A DNA stretch of 16,930 nt from Bacteroidota bacterium (GTDB lineage Bacteria; Bacteroidota; Bacteroidia; Chitinophagales; Chitinophagaceae): NCBI GenBank assembly GCA_023430465.1, contig JAEZAM010000128.1:1-16930 (forward strand). The letters are read 5' to 3'. A model generated the notes under the pieces. The model searched no databases and had not been told where the DNA came from. It saw only the letters and a program-made list of their open reading frames with translations. This document shows, piece after piece, positions 1 to 5,793 of the stretch. Position 1 is the stretch's first letter; every line of letters starts with the position of its first letter. The translations under genes were made by a program, and so were the position numbers.

Positions 1-543
1 TGTTGTTTGTCCCCAGCCATAAATGGCCCTTATTTGTTCCCGCCCCGGCGTACGCGAATTGATTCTCGTGTGTTCATACCCCAGCGAATCGAGCAATCGA
101 TTTATGGCTATGCCGCCGCCTGCAAGCTTTTGCAACCAGAGGCTCGCTGTATTGTCGCTGGTTGTGAGCATCAGCATGATGATTTTTTTCAACGCGATCT
201 GTTCTCCATCCTTGAATGAGCCAAGGATGTCCTCGCCTTCGTAAAGCAACGAATCGCGGTAGACATGAGAGGAGTCATAATGCAGGAGTCCCTGCTGCAT
301 CAACCGCATCACTCCGAGCTGGATCGATACTTTGACAATGCTGGCGGTGGGAAAAACAGTATCCGCATTGATCATTGCCACTTTACCGGTACGGAGATTT
401 TTTACATACACACCGGCATCACCGGGATACCCTTTGAGCATCTCCTGCAAACGCGCTTCGAGTTTTCGGTCGGCTTTTTGAGCCAGGCCCTGCAGCGGTG
501 CCAGCAAAATTAGCAGCCAGATGTACTTTTTCATTTTCATCAT
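1..543 (-). CDS. class A beta-lactamase-like serine hydrolase, secreted (3' end outside window)
   Basis: The first 181 residues of an exported serine hydrolase of the class A beta-lactamase/transpeptidase fold can be read; the rest lies left of the window. Residues 1-22 form a signal peptide (MMKMKKYIWLLILLAPLQG, then LAQ). The nucleophile motif SxxK is S68-I-V-K71 and the second active-site motif is S129-D130-N131, at nearly standard class A spacing. The KTG motif lies beyond the edge. In the visible omega-loop region (RTPGRE, then YGWGQTT) no glutamate sits in the usual RxxE context, so true beta-lactamase activity is uncertain; a peptidase or beta-lactam-binding role is equally possible. 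The start is the ATG at 543, which overlaps the stop of the upstream amidohydrolase by 4 nt (ATGA), implying translational coupling. In-frame ATGs at 540 and 534 are alternatives. Confidence 0.85.
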   Translation of the reverse strand, partial: MMKMKKYIWLLILLAPLQGLAQKADRKLEARLQEMLKGYPGDAGVYVKNLRTGKVAMINADTVFPTASIVKVSIQLGVMRLMQQGLLHYDSSHVYRDSLLYEGEDILGSFKDGEQIALKKIIMLMLTTSDNTASLWLQKLAGGGIAINRLLDSLGYEHTRINSRTPGREQIRAIYGWGQTT

Positions 544-1826
544 TTAGTATTCATGTAATCCAGCACCAATTGGCAAAACGCCGTGACGCCAGTTTTCATT
601 CCTGCATCATCCACATAAAAATCAGGTGTGTGGTGTGGCGCCGCGGTCGAGGGATCTTTGCCCTTGGGCATCCCGCCCAGGTAAAAGAAGAATGACGGGG
701 CCTTTGTTCCAAAATAGGAAAAGTCTTCGGCACCGGTGACCCATTCCCGCTCCGTAACGTTTGCATCACCGATCGCTTTCTTCAGCGATGGCAACATTTT
801 CTGTACAAGCGCGGGGTCATTGAAAGTAACCAGGGTTTTTGTATCGATCTCGACCTCCGCGGTCACATGCGCCGCCTCTGCAGTTTTTTGAATGGTATGC
901 CGGAAGCGGCGATGAATATCTTTTTGCATGTTGCTGTCCAACGTGCGGATGGTGCCAGTCATCAGGCAATCCTCCGAGATAATATTATTTCTGACACCAC
1001 CCTGTATTTTGCCAACAGTGATGACAACTGGTGCTTTGGTTAACATCGACTCGCGGCTGACGATATTTTGCAGCGCCTGGATAATCTGGGCAGAGGCCGT
1101 TATCGGATCGATGCCTAGCCAGGGCTGTGACCCATGGCTCGCCTTGCCTTTGACCCGGATGGTGAAAAAATCGGCAGCGGCCATGAAGGCACCAGGTTTA
1201 TACTGGATCTTGCCGACCTCGATCGTGGATTGTATATGCAGCCCAAACATCACATCTACTTTCGGATTTTCCATCACGCCTTCTTTGATCATTAACGCAG
1301 CACCGCCTTCTTCCCCTTCAGGCGCGCCTTCTTCAGCGGGCTGGAATACAAATTTGACCGACCCTTTCAACTCGCTCTTTATCGCACTCAGCACTTCCGC
1401 GACCCCAAGAAGGATGGCAACGTGGGTATCATGTCCACAGGCATGCATTACACCCACTTCCTGGCCATTGTAGGTTGTTTTGACTTTTGACATATAGGGG
1501 AGATCAACCCTCTCGGTAACCGGGAGAGCGTCCATGTCCGCACGTAAACCGATACAAGGTCCGGGTTTGGCTCCTTTCAACAGGCCAACGACGCCGGTTT
1601 TTCCAACTCCTTCCGTGACTTCAATCCCCAGCTCTTTCAGTCGGTTAGAAACAAGCTCCGCTGTTTTGAATTCTCTGTTCCCTAATTCAGGGTATTGATG
1701 CAGTTGGTGCCTGGTCGAAATGCAACGTGCTTCGGACTTATTGATGAGCGATTCAAGCTTCTGTTTTTGTGCAAATAATGTTATAGAGAAAAAGAAGGAA
1801 ATGATCAGGAACGCCGACTTTCGCAT
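540..1826 (-). CDS. M20D-family metallo-amidohydrolase (N-acyl amino acid / hippurate hydrolase type), secreted
   Basis: This is a zinc amidohydrolase of peptidase family M20 subfamily D, which removes acyl groups from N-acyl amino acids or related amides. With the chosen start it has 428 residues, normal for the family. Residues 1-20 (MRKSAFLIIS, a hydrophobic run, then LFAQ) are a signal peptide, so it probably acts in the periplasm. Visible motifs are LHQYPELG (42-49), the metal-site motif HACGHD (128-133, with the cysteine ligand typical of M20D), PAEEG (163-167, catalytic and metal glutamates), HGSQPWLGIDPI in the dimerisation-domain region, and GAEDFSYF near the C-terminus. An upstream in-frame ATG at 1898 would add 24 residues before the signal peptide and is unlikely; the ATG at 1853 is a possible alternative. 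Its stop overlaps the start of the serine hydrolase gene. The physiological substrate cannot be read from the sequence. Confidence 0.93.
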   Translation of the reverse strand: MRKSAFLIISFFFSITLFAQKQKLESLINKSEARCISTRHQLHQYPELGNREFKTAELVSNRLKELGIEVTEGVGKTGVVGLLKGAKPGPCIGLRADMDALPVTERVDLPYMSKVKTTYNGQEVGVMHACGHDTHVAILLGVAEVLSAIKSELKGSVKFVFQPAEEGAPEGEEGGAALMIKEGVMENPKVDVMFGLHIQSTIEVGKIQYKPGAFMAAADFFTIRVKGKASHGSQPWLGIDPITASAQIIQALQNIVSRESMLTKAPVVITVGKIQGGVRNNIISEDCLMTGTIRTLDSNMQKDIHRRFRHTIQKTAEAAHVTAEVEIDTKTLVTFNDPALVQKMLPSLKKAIGDANVTEREWVTGAEDFSYFGTKAPSFFFYLGGMPKGKDPSTAAPHHTPDFYVDDAGMKTGVTAFCQLVLDYMNTK

Positions 1827-1920
1827 GCGGAAAAATTTTGATGAATTTACCATAAAATGTGTTGAAACGTTTACCTTCAAACACATGTGATCATTCACCC
1901 GAAAAAGCCATCAGTCAAAG

Positions 1921-3159
1921 ATGCCGCTTCGTCACCTGATCTTCCTGCGCGCCGTGTTCATGCACAGCCTGTCCGCCTTTGGCGGTCCACAGGCGCACAT
2001 TGCCATGATGATGAAGACGTTTGTCCGTGATATTCCTTGTGTTACAGAAAAAGAATTGATGGAGTACAATGCCTTTTGTCAGTTGCTCCCTGGCGCATCC
2101 TCCACGCAAACGCTGACCTTGATTGGATACAAACGCGGCGGGATTCCATTGGCCGTACTTACATTGCTGATATGGATATTGCCAGCATCAATGATGATGG
2201 GTGCTCTTTCGTTTCTCTTGCATTACATCGATAAGAAAGCGCTTGACACGGATATATTTAAATTCATAGCGCCCATGGCTGCAGGCTTTTTGTTGTATGC
2301 CTGCGTGGTAGCCTTTCCTCATGCCGTCCGCAACACCGTTACATGGATCATTATGCTCGTGAGCGTGGCGGTGACATACTATCTTTTTCGATTACCCGTG
2401 GTTTTCCCGATGTTGATCGTTGTTGGAGGCATTGCTACAAACCTCAGTCGCAAGCGTATCCCGCAGGTGGAGGAGAAGCCAAGGAAAATAAAATGGTGGA
2501 ATTTCTGGTTGTTCGGGATCATCTTTATTGCTGCCGCCATCCTCAGTGAAACCGCCCGAAAGGAAGAGTGGCCAAACAGAAAACCGATCAATCTCTTTGA
2601 AAATACTTATCGGATGGGCAGCCTGGTGTTTGGTGGGGGACAGGTGCTTATGCCAATCATGTATGAGCAATTCAGTGTTCGCCCCGAAGCGATCCGCGAG
2701 AAGGATGTGAATGTCGTTCAGATCGACAAGGATGATATGTATACCGGCATGGGTATCGTTCGGGCGGTACCCGGACCCGTATTTTCCATTGGAGCGTTTG
2801 CGGGTGGCATGGCATTGAAAGACATGGGATGGGAAATGCAGGTGGTCGGTTGTATCATCGGGACCGTTGCCATTTTTTTGCCAAGTGCTTTGCTTGTGCT
2901 TTTCTTCTTCCCGATCTGGCATAACCTGAAGAAATATGCGGCTGTATATCGATCGCTTGAAGGCATCAATGCCGCCGTAGTGGGTATCATGATCGGATCT
3001 ACCTTCTATATCATGAAAGATATATCGCTGATCGAAGTGAAATATATCAGTGCGCTCAATGTAACGGTTATTATCAGTACATTTCTCCTGCTGTTTTACT
3101 CACGAATACCTTCGCCCATTATCGTTGCTGCCTGCCTGTTGCTGGGCTATTTCTTCTAA
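1921..3159 (+). CDS. chrA: chromate transporter, CHR family (two-domain ChrA)
   Basis: This integral membrane protein of 412 residues belongs to the CHR family, whose best known members export chromate by proton-coupled antiport. It has the two-repeat long form. The first repeat carries FGGPQAHIAMM (20-30) and LPGASSTQT (56-64). The second carries FGGGQVLMPIM (about 236-246) and AVPGPVFSIGAFAGG. There are about ten hydrophobic segments, with a basic cytoplasmic-type linker (SRKRIPQVEEKPRK) between the halves. The ATG at 1921 is the only start after the in-frame stop at 1888 and gives a normal N-terminus. It is divergent from the amidohydrolase (94 nt apart) and converges on nadD with a 3-nt gap. 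Many family members have no tested chromate activity and no ChrB-type regulator is nearby, so sulfate or another oxyanion may be the natural substrate. Confidence 0.92.
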   Translation: MPLRHLIFLRAVFMHSLSAFGGPQAHIAMMMKTFVRDIPCVTEKELMEYNAFCQLLPGASSTQTLTLIGYKRGGIPLAVLTLLIWILPASMMMGALSFLLHYIDKKALDTDIFKFIAPMAAGFLLYACVVAFPHAVRNTVTWIIMLVSVAVTYYLFRLPVVFPMLIVVGGIATNLSRKRIPQVEEKPRKIKWWNFWLFGIIFIAAAILSETARKEEWPNRKPINLFENTYRMGSLVFGGGQVLMPIMYEQFSVRPEAIREKDVNVVQIDKDDMYTGMGIVRAVPGPVFSIGAFAGGMALKDMGWEMQVVGCIIGTVAIFLPSALLVLFFFPIWHNLKKYAAVYRSLEGINAAVVGIMIGSTFYIMKDISLIEVKYISALNVTVIISTFLLLFYSRIPSPIIVAACLLLGYFF

Positions 3160-3162
3160 CGC

Positions 3163-3735
3163 TTATTTTTTGTAGTAACCACTGGCGAGTATTTCCTTTT
3201 CCACCGACTCCGGAACAAGATAGCGTATAGATTTTCCTTCCCTCACCAGTTGGCGTATGGCGGTGGCGGATATCTGGAGCAATGGCGCATCAAGAACCTG
3301 CACGTTGGCGCCCGGAATGGGGGTGATGTCAAAGCCCGGCCTGTTATAAATAAGGAGGGGAAAATGCTGGATGATGTAGTCGCTGTTCTTCCAGTTGCTG
3401 AGATTTTGAAAACTATCGCCGCCCATAACGATGGAAAATTTTTTATCCGGATGCTTTTCCTGGAGATGGGCCAGTGTGACACTGGTGTATGACGGGCGGG
3501 GCAAACTGAATTCAATATCAGAAACCCTCATTCGGTCATCCTGTTTAATGGCAAGATGAAGGAGGTGAAGTCGATTGTACTCATTGAGCAGGCCGTGGTT
3601 GGGCTTGAATGGGTTTTGAGGGGAAACAATGAACCAGAGCTTTTCCGCCAGACCGAGGTTAAGGATGTGACTGGCGATGATAAGGTGCCCGATATGAATG
3701 GGGTTGAAGGAGCCGAAATAGAGCGCAACACTCAT
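3163..3735 (-). CDS. nadD: nicotinate-nucleotide adenylyltransferase
   Basis: NadD transfers AMP from ATP to nicotinate mononucleotide, giving deamido-NAD in the cytoplasmic NAD biosynthesis pathway. The protein has 190 residues, standard length. The nucleotidyltransferase signature GSFNPIHIGH is at residues 8-17 (HxGH-type ATP site). VMGGDSFQNLSNW (103-115) is the substrate-binding region, and ISATAIR (155-161) followed by RYLVPESV (171-178) is the C-terminal ATP-phosphate-binding segment, close to the usual ISSTxIR. It lies 16 nt downstream of the FeoA-like gene on the same strand, probably one transcript, and faces chrA tail to tail. nadA is about 11 kb away in this window, so the pathway genes are not clustered. 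Confidence 0.96.
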   Translation of the reverse strand: MSVALYFGSFNPIHIGHLIIASHILNLGLAEKLWFIVSPQNPFKPNHGLLNEYNRLHLLHLAIKQDDRMRVSDIEFSLPRPSYTSVTLAHLQEKHPDKKFSIVMGGDSFQNLSNWKNSDYIIQHFPLLIYNRPGFDITPIPGANVQVLDAPLLQISATAIRQLVREGKSIRYLVPESVEKEILASGYYKK

Positions 3736-3751
3736 TGTAATTGTATGAATA

Positions 3752-3982
3752 TCAATGAGTTGTGTTTACAATAATGTGTTCTGCCTCATTTAGCCTAAGG
3801 CTCAGTCTATACCCGGCAACCTGCACTGAAACCGGATCACCGAGTGGGGCGATTTGCTCCACAGAAATATCTTCCCCGGGAAGACAGCCCATCTCCATCA
3901 GTTTAAGGTGGATCTCTTCTGTTTCAAAGGCAAGTATCACCCCTTTCTGACCGGGACGAAGATCGGATAGTCGTTTCTTCAT
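3752..3982 (-). CDS. feoA: FeoA family protein, stand-alone
   Basis: A 76-residue SH3-like FeoA-domain protein. FeoA is a small cytoplasmic partner of the ferrous iron transporter FeoB; the fold also occurs at the C-terminus of DtxR-type regulators. Family features are LRPGQKGVI (8-16), then LKLMEMGCLPGEDISV (the conserved LxxMGxxPG turn) and a C-terminal strand region AGYRLSLRLNEAEHI. The length matches FeoA. No feoB is adjacent; the downstream gene is nadD, 16 nt away. It is divergent from ybeY, and the 51 nt between the two ATGs holds an inverted repeat. Without FeoB alongside, an iron-transport role is inferred only from the family. Confidence 0.85.
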   Translation of the reverse strand: MKKRLSDLRPGQKGVILAFETEEIHLKLMEMGCLPGEDISVEQIAPLGDPVSVQVAGYRLSLRLNEAEHIIVNTTH

Positions 3983-3985
3983 TAC

Positions 3986-4015
3986 ACAAAGCTAACGTTG
4001 TAATAAGAGCTTTGT
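3986..4015. promoter_or_regulatory. inverted repeat between divergent feoA and ybeY, candidate operator
   Basis: A perfect 8-bp inverted repeat, ACAAAGCT (3986-3993) and AGCTTTGT (4008-4015), is separated by 14 nt, with a small AACGTT palindrome inside the spacer. It fills most of the 51-nt gap between the divergent start codons of feoA (3982) and ybeY (4034). The placement fits a shared operator or overlapping divergent promoters, but no bound regulator can be named. Confidence 0.4.
3987..3994 (-). promoter_or_regulatory. TAnnTTTG box (Bacteroidota -7 type) upstream of feoA
   Basis: On the minus strand the octamer TAGCTTTG matches the Bacteroidota -7 consensus TAnnTTTG exactly and ends 4 nt before the feoA ATG. 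That would put the transcript start at or next to the start codon. No TTTG-like -33 element is visible at the expected distance, so support is weak. Confidence 0.3.
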
Positions 4016-4033
4016 TTACGAATTTTGAAACTT

Positions 4034-4471
4034 ATGAGTACTTCTCAACCCGTTCAGTTTTTCTACGAATCACCGGTTACCCTCCGCGACCGGACGCGCC
4101 TCAAGAAATTTATTGTCAGGCTTTTTCGAGCTGAAAGCCGGGCCCTGGAATCGGTTAACTACATCTTCGTATCCGATGAGCGGCTGTTGGAGATTAACCG
4201 GTCTTATCTGCAGCATGATTACTACACAGATATCATTACGTTCGACCTGGCACCTCCGGCCATGCCGGTGGTAGGAGAGATTTATATCAGCACAGAGCGT
4301 GTGCGCGAGAATGCCTCAGCGCATAACACATCTTTAACCGAAGAGCTACACCGCGTCATCTTTCACGGAGCTTTACACCTGTGCGGATACAAGGATAAGA
4401 GCAAAGGGGATAAGATACGCATGACCGGGAAAGAGGATGAATGGCTGAGGAGATACTTTAAAAACAGATAA
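4034..4471 (+). CDS. ybeY: endoribonuclease YbeY (rRNA maturation factor)
   Basis: YbeY is a metal-dependent single-strand endoribonuclease needed for 16S rRNA 3'-end maturation and ribosome quality control. This protein has 145 residues, a typical length. The core motif is HGALHLCGYKD (111-121): H111 and H115 are present, but the third metal ligand position, His in most phyla, is Asp (D121). This substitution also occurs in other Bacteroidota YbeY proteins, so the enzyme is probably intact. TDIITFDL (65-72) and GEIYIS (81-86) are further family blocks. The ATG at 4034 is preferred over an in-frame TTG at 4025. The gene is divergent from feoA and is followed by a GC-rich palindrome 18 nt after its stop. 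Confidence 0.94.
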   Translation: MSTSQPVQFFYESPVTLRDRTRLKKFIVRLFRAESRALESVNYIFVSDERLLEINRSYLQHDYYTDIITFDLAPPAMPVVGEIYISTERVRENASAHNTSLTEELHRVIFHGALHLCGYKDKSKGDKIRMTGKEDEWLRRYFKNR

Positions 4472-4488
4472 ACCAACTGCTGGCGGCT

Positions 4489-4504
4489 CCGGACTGAAGT
4501 CCGG
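4489..4504. repeat. GC-rich palindrome after ybeY
   Basis: CCGGACTGAAGTCCGG is a 7-bp-arm palindrome within a longer hairpin-capable context. The same core (CGGACTxxAGTCCG) recurs in the tandem repeats 0.7-1.2 kb downstream. It could work as a terminator-like hairpin for ybeY, but no T-run follows, so it is listed as a REP-like repeat. Confidence 0.6.
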
Positions 4505-4831
4505 GCTATTCAAACACTGCCGGTCGGGGGGTAAAGCCCTGGCCGGCAAGCCTAATCGTTCGGCTTGAGCCTGGCCTGCCGCTCTAAATCTCAGCTTTCA
4601 TCTCCGGGGCGCCCCGCGAGCCCGAAATCTCGCCCTTACTTCAGTCCGCTTGCCCGCAACCGGTCTTATTCACTTGTCTAGCTGCAACCCGACTGCCGCT
4701 AACGGCAACCAAGGGGCAAGTTCGTTACAAGAGGGGGACGAGGTACAAAATTCTTGTCCAAAATCGGGAGTCTGCGTCGTTACTCATCTTACGCCCACTC
4801 CAGGAAGGTCATTCCGAGTCAGCAACTGTAG

Positions 4832-4847
4832 CGTTTCACGTGAAACA
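4832..4847. promoter_or_regulatory. parS site 1 (ParB-binding palindrome)
   Basis: CGTTTCACGTGAAACA matches the widely conserved chromosomal parS sequence TGTTTCACGTGAAACA at 15 of 16 positions; only the first base differs. ParB dimers bind such sites to nucleate the segregation complex near oriC. Confidence 0.85.
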
Positions 4848-4947
4848 AAGGACTAGGATTTAATTATCAGGGAAAATGGAGGTAATAACATATTGGGCCC
4901 ATTGTGGATCGAGGAAGCTGCAGGCATGATGCCCTCTGGCAGAATTC

Positions 4948-4963
4948 TGTTTCACGTGGAACA
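4948..4963. promoter_or_regulatory. parS site 2 (ParB-binding palindrome)
   Basis: TGTTTCACGTGGAACA matches the parS consensus TGTTTCACGTGAAACA at 15 of 16 positions. It lies 33 bp before the first full tandem repeat unit. Confidence 0.87.
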
Positions 4964-4995
4964 TCAATTGTCCTAAAATTTCCGTTCAACCACCT

Positions 4996-5700
4996 CCAAA
5001 GGGCTTTAGCCCTCGGTCAGCGATCTTGCATAGCCCGGATTTTGCCTGGCGAGGGCGACGGTGAGCAGTGAAGTCCACTTCTAGTGAACAGAGCTGAACA
5101 TTGTTTGCAAGGGCACTAATTAAGAAGTCTCGACCAGGGTCGTAGTAAGGCCTGGACCGGCAAGGGCTTTAGCTCTTGGCCAGCGCTCTTGCATAGCCCG
5201 GACTTTAGTCGGAACAGTGAATTCGACCTCCAGTGCCGTGGCGTAAACTTTGTTCCTATAGGCACTAATTAAAGAACCTTCGGCCCCAAGCATTACAAGT
5301 CCATGGGTCGGCAAAGGGCCTTAGCCCGCAGCCGGCGATCCTGGATAGCCCCGACGTTAGTCCGGGAAAGGCGACGGTGAACAGTGAATTCGACTTCTGG
5401 TGCCTAAAACTAAACTTTGGTTCCATTGGACTTGATTAAAGAACTCGGCCCCAAGCATTACAAGTCCATGGGTCGGCAAAGGGCTTTAGCCCGCAGCCGG
5501 CGATCCTGGATAGCCCGGACTTTAGTCCGGGGAAGGCGACGGTGAACAATGAATTCGACTTCTGGTGCCTAAAACTAAACTTTGTTTCTATCGGCACTGA
5601 TTAAAAAACTCCATCCCCAGTCATTTGAAGGCCATGAATCGGCAAAGGGCTTTAGGCCCGCAGCCGGTGAGTTTGGATAGCCCGGACTTTAGTCCGGGGA
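4996..5700. repeat. tandem array of ~165-bp repeats with paired palindromes (4.4 copies)
   Basis: Five units begin with (G)GCAAAGGGCTTTAGCCC or a variant, at about 4996, 5159, 5310, 5475 and 5641, giving unit lengths of about 163, 151, 165, 166 and a last partial of 60 bp. Units 3 and 4 are nearly identical; 1 and 2 are diverged. Each unit starts with a GGGCTTTAGCCC palindrome (perfect at 5001-5012 and 5481-5492), and about 20-25 bp later carries a second palindrome, CCCGGACTTTAGTCCGGG (perfect at 5514-5531 and 5681-5698, degraded in units 1-3). A non-palindromic part with GGCGACGGTGAACAGTGAA and an A/T-rich tail follows. There are no spacers or coding frame. The array is bracketed by parS sites. 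Confidence 0.9.
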
Positions 5701-5711
5701 TGATATACCCA

Positions 5712-5727
5712 TGTTCCACGTGGAACA
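5712..5727. promoter_or_regulatory. parS site 3 (perfect palindrome) upstream of mnmG
   Basis: TGTTCCACGTGGAACA is a perfect 16-bp palindrome and a well-known parS variant (TGTTnCACGTGnAACA). It follows the last repeat unit by 11 bp and lies 66 bp before the mnmG start, so ParB binding could also affect mnmG expression. Confidence 0.88.
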
Positions 5728-5781
5728 CAGCTCCTCCAAATGGCCGCGATTGTACCGCTCTCCAGGTTACGATCGATAACA

Positions 5782-5789
5782 TACCTTTG
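5782..5789 (+). promoter_or_regulatory. TAnnTTTG box upstream of mnmG
   Basis: TACCTTTG matches the Bacteroidota -7 consensus TAnnTTTG and ends 4 nt before the mnmG ATG at 5794, the same spacing as at feoA. This implies a leaderless or near-leaderless transcript if it is used. No clear -33 TTTG is seen. Confidence 0.3.
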
Positions 5790-5793
5790 CAAA

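Larger units (their letters stand above)
4505..4995. other. non-coding stretch between ybeY and the repeat array
   Basis: No convincing gene is present: short open frames start anywhere, match nothing recognisable and lack codon structure. The stretch contains fragments resembling the downstream repeats (for example a GGGTAAAGCCCTGGCCGGC segment near 4528), one 8-of-9 DnaA-box-like 9-mer TTATTCACT (4666-4674) and two parS-like sites listed separately. It looks like a decayed part of the repeat region serving as an origin-proximal spacer or centromere. Confidence 0.6.

Noticed and set aside
928..1473. 181-codon plus-strand frame inside the amidohydrolase gene
   Set aside because: It is antisense to a gene with complete M20 motifs, and its translation shows no domain.
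2392..2922. 176-codon minus-strand frame inside chrA
   Set aside because: It is antisense to an intact CHR transporter, has polar low-quality composition and resembles no known family.
4650..5314. Short frames in the repeat region (4650-4856 plus, 5120-5314 minus)
   Set aside because: They cross palindromes and parS sites, are not preserved between repeat units and have no recognisable product.
4996..5700. CRISPR array
   Set aside because: The units are about 165 bp and contiguous, with no unique spacers and no cas genes. They are plain tandem repeats.
4472..5793. oriC located in the parS/repeat region
   Set aside because: Only one weak DnaA-box-like 9-mer (4666-4674) and no strongly AT-rich element are present; 14432-14780 fits much better.
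5740..5793. Upstream ATG start for mnmG
   Set aside because: It would place 18 non-conserved residues before the FAD-binding strand. The ATG at 5794 gives the standard N-terminus and length.
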